5,401 nucleotides of DNA from an uncultured Mycoplasma sp. (GTDB lineage Bacteria; Bacillota_I; Bacilli_A; RF39; UBA660). Position numbers and translations under genes: made by a program. The notes beneath the pieces are model-generated. The model was not told where the DNA came from. It worked only from the letters and a program-made list of their open reading frames with translations, and searched no databases. Positions 4,286 through 5,401 of the stretch are shown here, one piece after another. Each line of letters starts with the position of its first letter. The stretch's first letter is position 1. The DNA lies in assembly GCA_947388575.1 (NCBI GenBank), contig CANDSI010000092.1, positions 1 through 5,401 on the forward strand. Reading direction: 5' to 3'.

Positions 4286-4855
4286 TTATCCTTCCTCTTT
4301 ATATATTGATGTGAATAACTCCGTTTCATTATCAATATCTTTTTCTTCAATATTTTCATCTATAATAGGAAGTTCATTTAAACTGGCTAAACCAAAAGCA
4401 TCTAAAAATTCGCTTGTTGTTCGATAAAGATTAGGGCGACCTGGTAATTTTGATTTTCCAGCTTCCTTGATTAAACCCTTTGCAACTAATTTTCTTATAA
4501 TATGTGCAGAACTAACTCCGCGCATTTCATCAATTTCTACTCTTGTTAGTGGTTGATTGTAAGCGATGATTGCTAAAACTTCTAATGATGCTGGAGATAA
4601 TTCATTGGCATCAGGCGTTTCAACTAATTTTTGATAATACTCTTTATGTTCTTCTTTAGTTGTTAATTTAAAAGAATCTCCTAAATAACTAATTCTTATT
4701 CCTCTATTATCATCTTCATAACTTTTTTTTAGTTCTAATAATAATTCTTTAGCTTCATTTTCTTCAATACTCATTATTTCACATAAGTTAGCTAAATTTA
4801 TACCTTCATCTCCTACTACAAATAATATACCTTCTAATATTCCCAGTTTATTCAT
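4286..4855 (-). CDS. scpB: ScpB, winged-helix (kite) subunit of the SMC-ScpAB condensin
   Basis: The protein has 189 residues, typical for ScpB. It binds the kleisin ScpA as a dimer and completes the Smc complex, which compacts and separates newly copied chromosomes. The N-terminal winged helix opens with LGILEGILFVVGDEGI (4-19). The second winged helix holds the family's strongest signature, LSPASLEVLAIIAYNQP (86-102), followed by TRVEIDEMRGV (104-114). PGRPNLYRTT (138-147) comes next, then FLDAFGL. The last 30 residues are acidic (EEKDIDNETE) and likely disordered. An in-frame ATG six codons upstream is rejected as the start because AAAGGAGGG lies between it and the ATG at 4855. The gene overlaps scpA by 8 nt and runs directly into the pentapeptide-repeat gene. 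Confidence 0.95.
   Translation of the reverse strand: MNKLGILEGILFVVGDEGINLANLCEIMSIEENEAKELLLELKKSYEDDNRGIRISYLGDSFKLTTKEEHKEYYQKLVETPDANELSPASLEVLAIIAYNQPLTRVEIDEMRGVSSAHIIRKLVAKGLIKEAGKSKLPGRPNLYRTTSEFLDAFGLASLNELPIIDENIEEKDIDNETELFTSIYKEEG
4289..4296 (-). promoter_or_regulatory. Ribosome-binding site of the pentapeptide-repeat gene, inside the scpB end
   Basis: The minus strand reads AGGAAGGA, ending 4 nt before the ATG at 4284. It lies within the last sense codons of scpB, so ribosomes finishing scpB can restart here. It favours the Met at 4284 over a longer in-frame start 25 codons upstream within scpB, which has no such site. Confidence 0.75.
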
Positions 4856-5401
4856 GTACTTCCCTCCTTTCAATCATAATCGGTTTAAAATTATCCTCTT
4901 GACTCAAAATTATTTCATCATTTTTGCTCATAGTTAGAACTGATAAAAATGTTATAATTAAAAAATTTTTATCATTTTCATTAAATAGCTCTAAAAATTC
5001 CACTTTCTCTCTTACTCGTAAAACCTTTCTAATATCTTCTATTCTGCGTTCAATACTATACTCTTTTCTTGTTATTCTTGTATTTAATGGTTTCGATAGT
5101 TTTTCACGCATTTTAAAACTTTTTAATGCATTTACTAAATCTTCTACACTTACAGAGCCAAAGCTTATAGGATTATTAGTAATAAATTCGTCTAATTTCA
5201 TTGGACTTTTGGTATAAAAATTATTTCTTTTTTCAAGTTGCTCTTCTAAATCTTTTGTAATCTTTTTATACTTTTCATATTCTAATATTTTACGTTTCAA
5301 ATCTTCTTCTGATTCAATATGAAATTCTTCATCATTTAGACTATCATCTTTTTCTTCTGAATTAATTAACATTTTACTTTTTAAATGAATTAACTCAGCG
5401 G
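4848..5401 (-). CDS. scpA: ScpA, kleisin subunit of the SMC-ScpAB condensin (N-terminus beyond the right edge)
   Basis: The visible part has 183 residues; the whole protein is usually about 240-260. The frame is open to the right edge and begins AELIHLKSKML, which matches the conserved AEL..IKS.MLL segment in the ScpA N-terminal half. The Met at 5372 is therefore internal, not the start. A charged linker rich in E, D and K follows. The C-terminal winged helix that binds the Smc head begins around YSIERRIEDI and continues through VEFLELF and FLIITFLSVLTMSKNDEIILSQ. ScpA bridges the Smc heads and binds ScpB, acting at the nucleoid. It ends in TAA 8 nt inside scpB. The promoter must lie beyond the window. 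Confidence 0.93.
   Translation of the reverse strand, partial: AELIHLKSKMLINSEEKDDSLNDEEFHIESEEDLKRKILEYEKYKKITKDLEEQLEKRNNFYTKSPMKLDEFITNNPISFGSVSVEDLVNALKSFKMREKLSKPLNTRITRKEYSIERRIEDIRKVLRVREKVEFLELFNENDKNFLIITFLSVLTMSKNDEIILSQEDNFKPIMIERREVHE
4862..4870 (-). promoter_or_regulatory. Ribosome-binding site of scpB, inside the scpA end
   Basis: The minus strand reads AAAGGAGGG here, 6 nt before the ATG at 4855. It fixes that start and lies within the last codons of scpA, so translation of the two subunits is coupled. Confidence 0.85.

Noticed and set aside
4924..5217. Plus-strand open frame of 97 codons
   Set aside because: It is antisense to scpA, and its Ser/Leu/Phe-rich product is what the reverse of Lys/Glu-rich coding sequence gives.
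5370..5372. ATG at 5372 as the start of scpA
   Set aside because: The frame continues upstream to the edge as AELIHLKSK, a conserved ScpA segment, so this Met is internal.

Overview
The window is very AT-rich DNA whose genes all read from the minus strand, so transcription runs from the right edge to the left. Shine-Dalgarno sites are strong (AGGAGG type), promoters are sigma-A-like, every stop codon is TAA, and scpA-scpB are adjacent. This suggests a low-GC Bacillota, perhaps a Bacilli or Erysipelotrichia-like gut lineage. The species cannot be told from the sequence.

Right part (5401 to 3670): the 3' part of scpA, cut by the window edge, is followed by scpB with an 8-nt overlap. A pentapeptide-repeat protein starts 1 nt after scpB. 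This looks like one translationally coupled unit: two kleisin-complex subunits for SMC chromosome segregation plus an unexpected beta-helix protein. A tRNA-Leu(CAA) with its own promoter and encoded CCA follows, and a CTCGAG hairpin terminator ends the block.

Middle part (3410 to 2621): a consensus-like promoter drives a two-gene unit. The first gene encodes an XRE-type DNA-binding protein fused to a three-helix membrane domain. The second, short enough to be easily missed, encodes a 33-residue single-pass membrane protein. A second CTCGAA hairpin terminator ends the unit.

Left part (2592 to 1) is the most interesting. A near-perfect promoter (TTGACA, 17 bp, TATAAT) drives an NrtR-like regulator made of a Nudix domain and a winged-helix domain. 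The 17-bp spacer of this promoter is itself a degenerate copy of a palindrome, TGCGTA-N5-TACGCA. That palindrome occurs twice more in perfect form, just downstream of the regulator and just upstream of the next genes. Those genes are a PlsC-type acyltransferase, an SGNH/GDSL hydrolase and, after a gap, the start of a probable PAP2 membrane phosphatase cut by the left edge. My inference is a self-regulated Nudix-wHTH regulator controlling a small acyl-lipid or envelope remodelling cluster. NrtR relatives are known mostly for control of NAD metabolism or sugar use, so this pairing would be unusual.

No gene-free stretch exceeds 300 bases. The longest, 3361-3557, holds a terminator and the promoter of the XRE gene.
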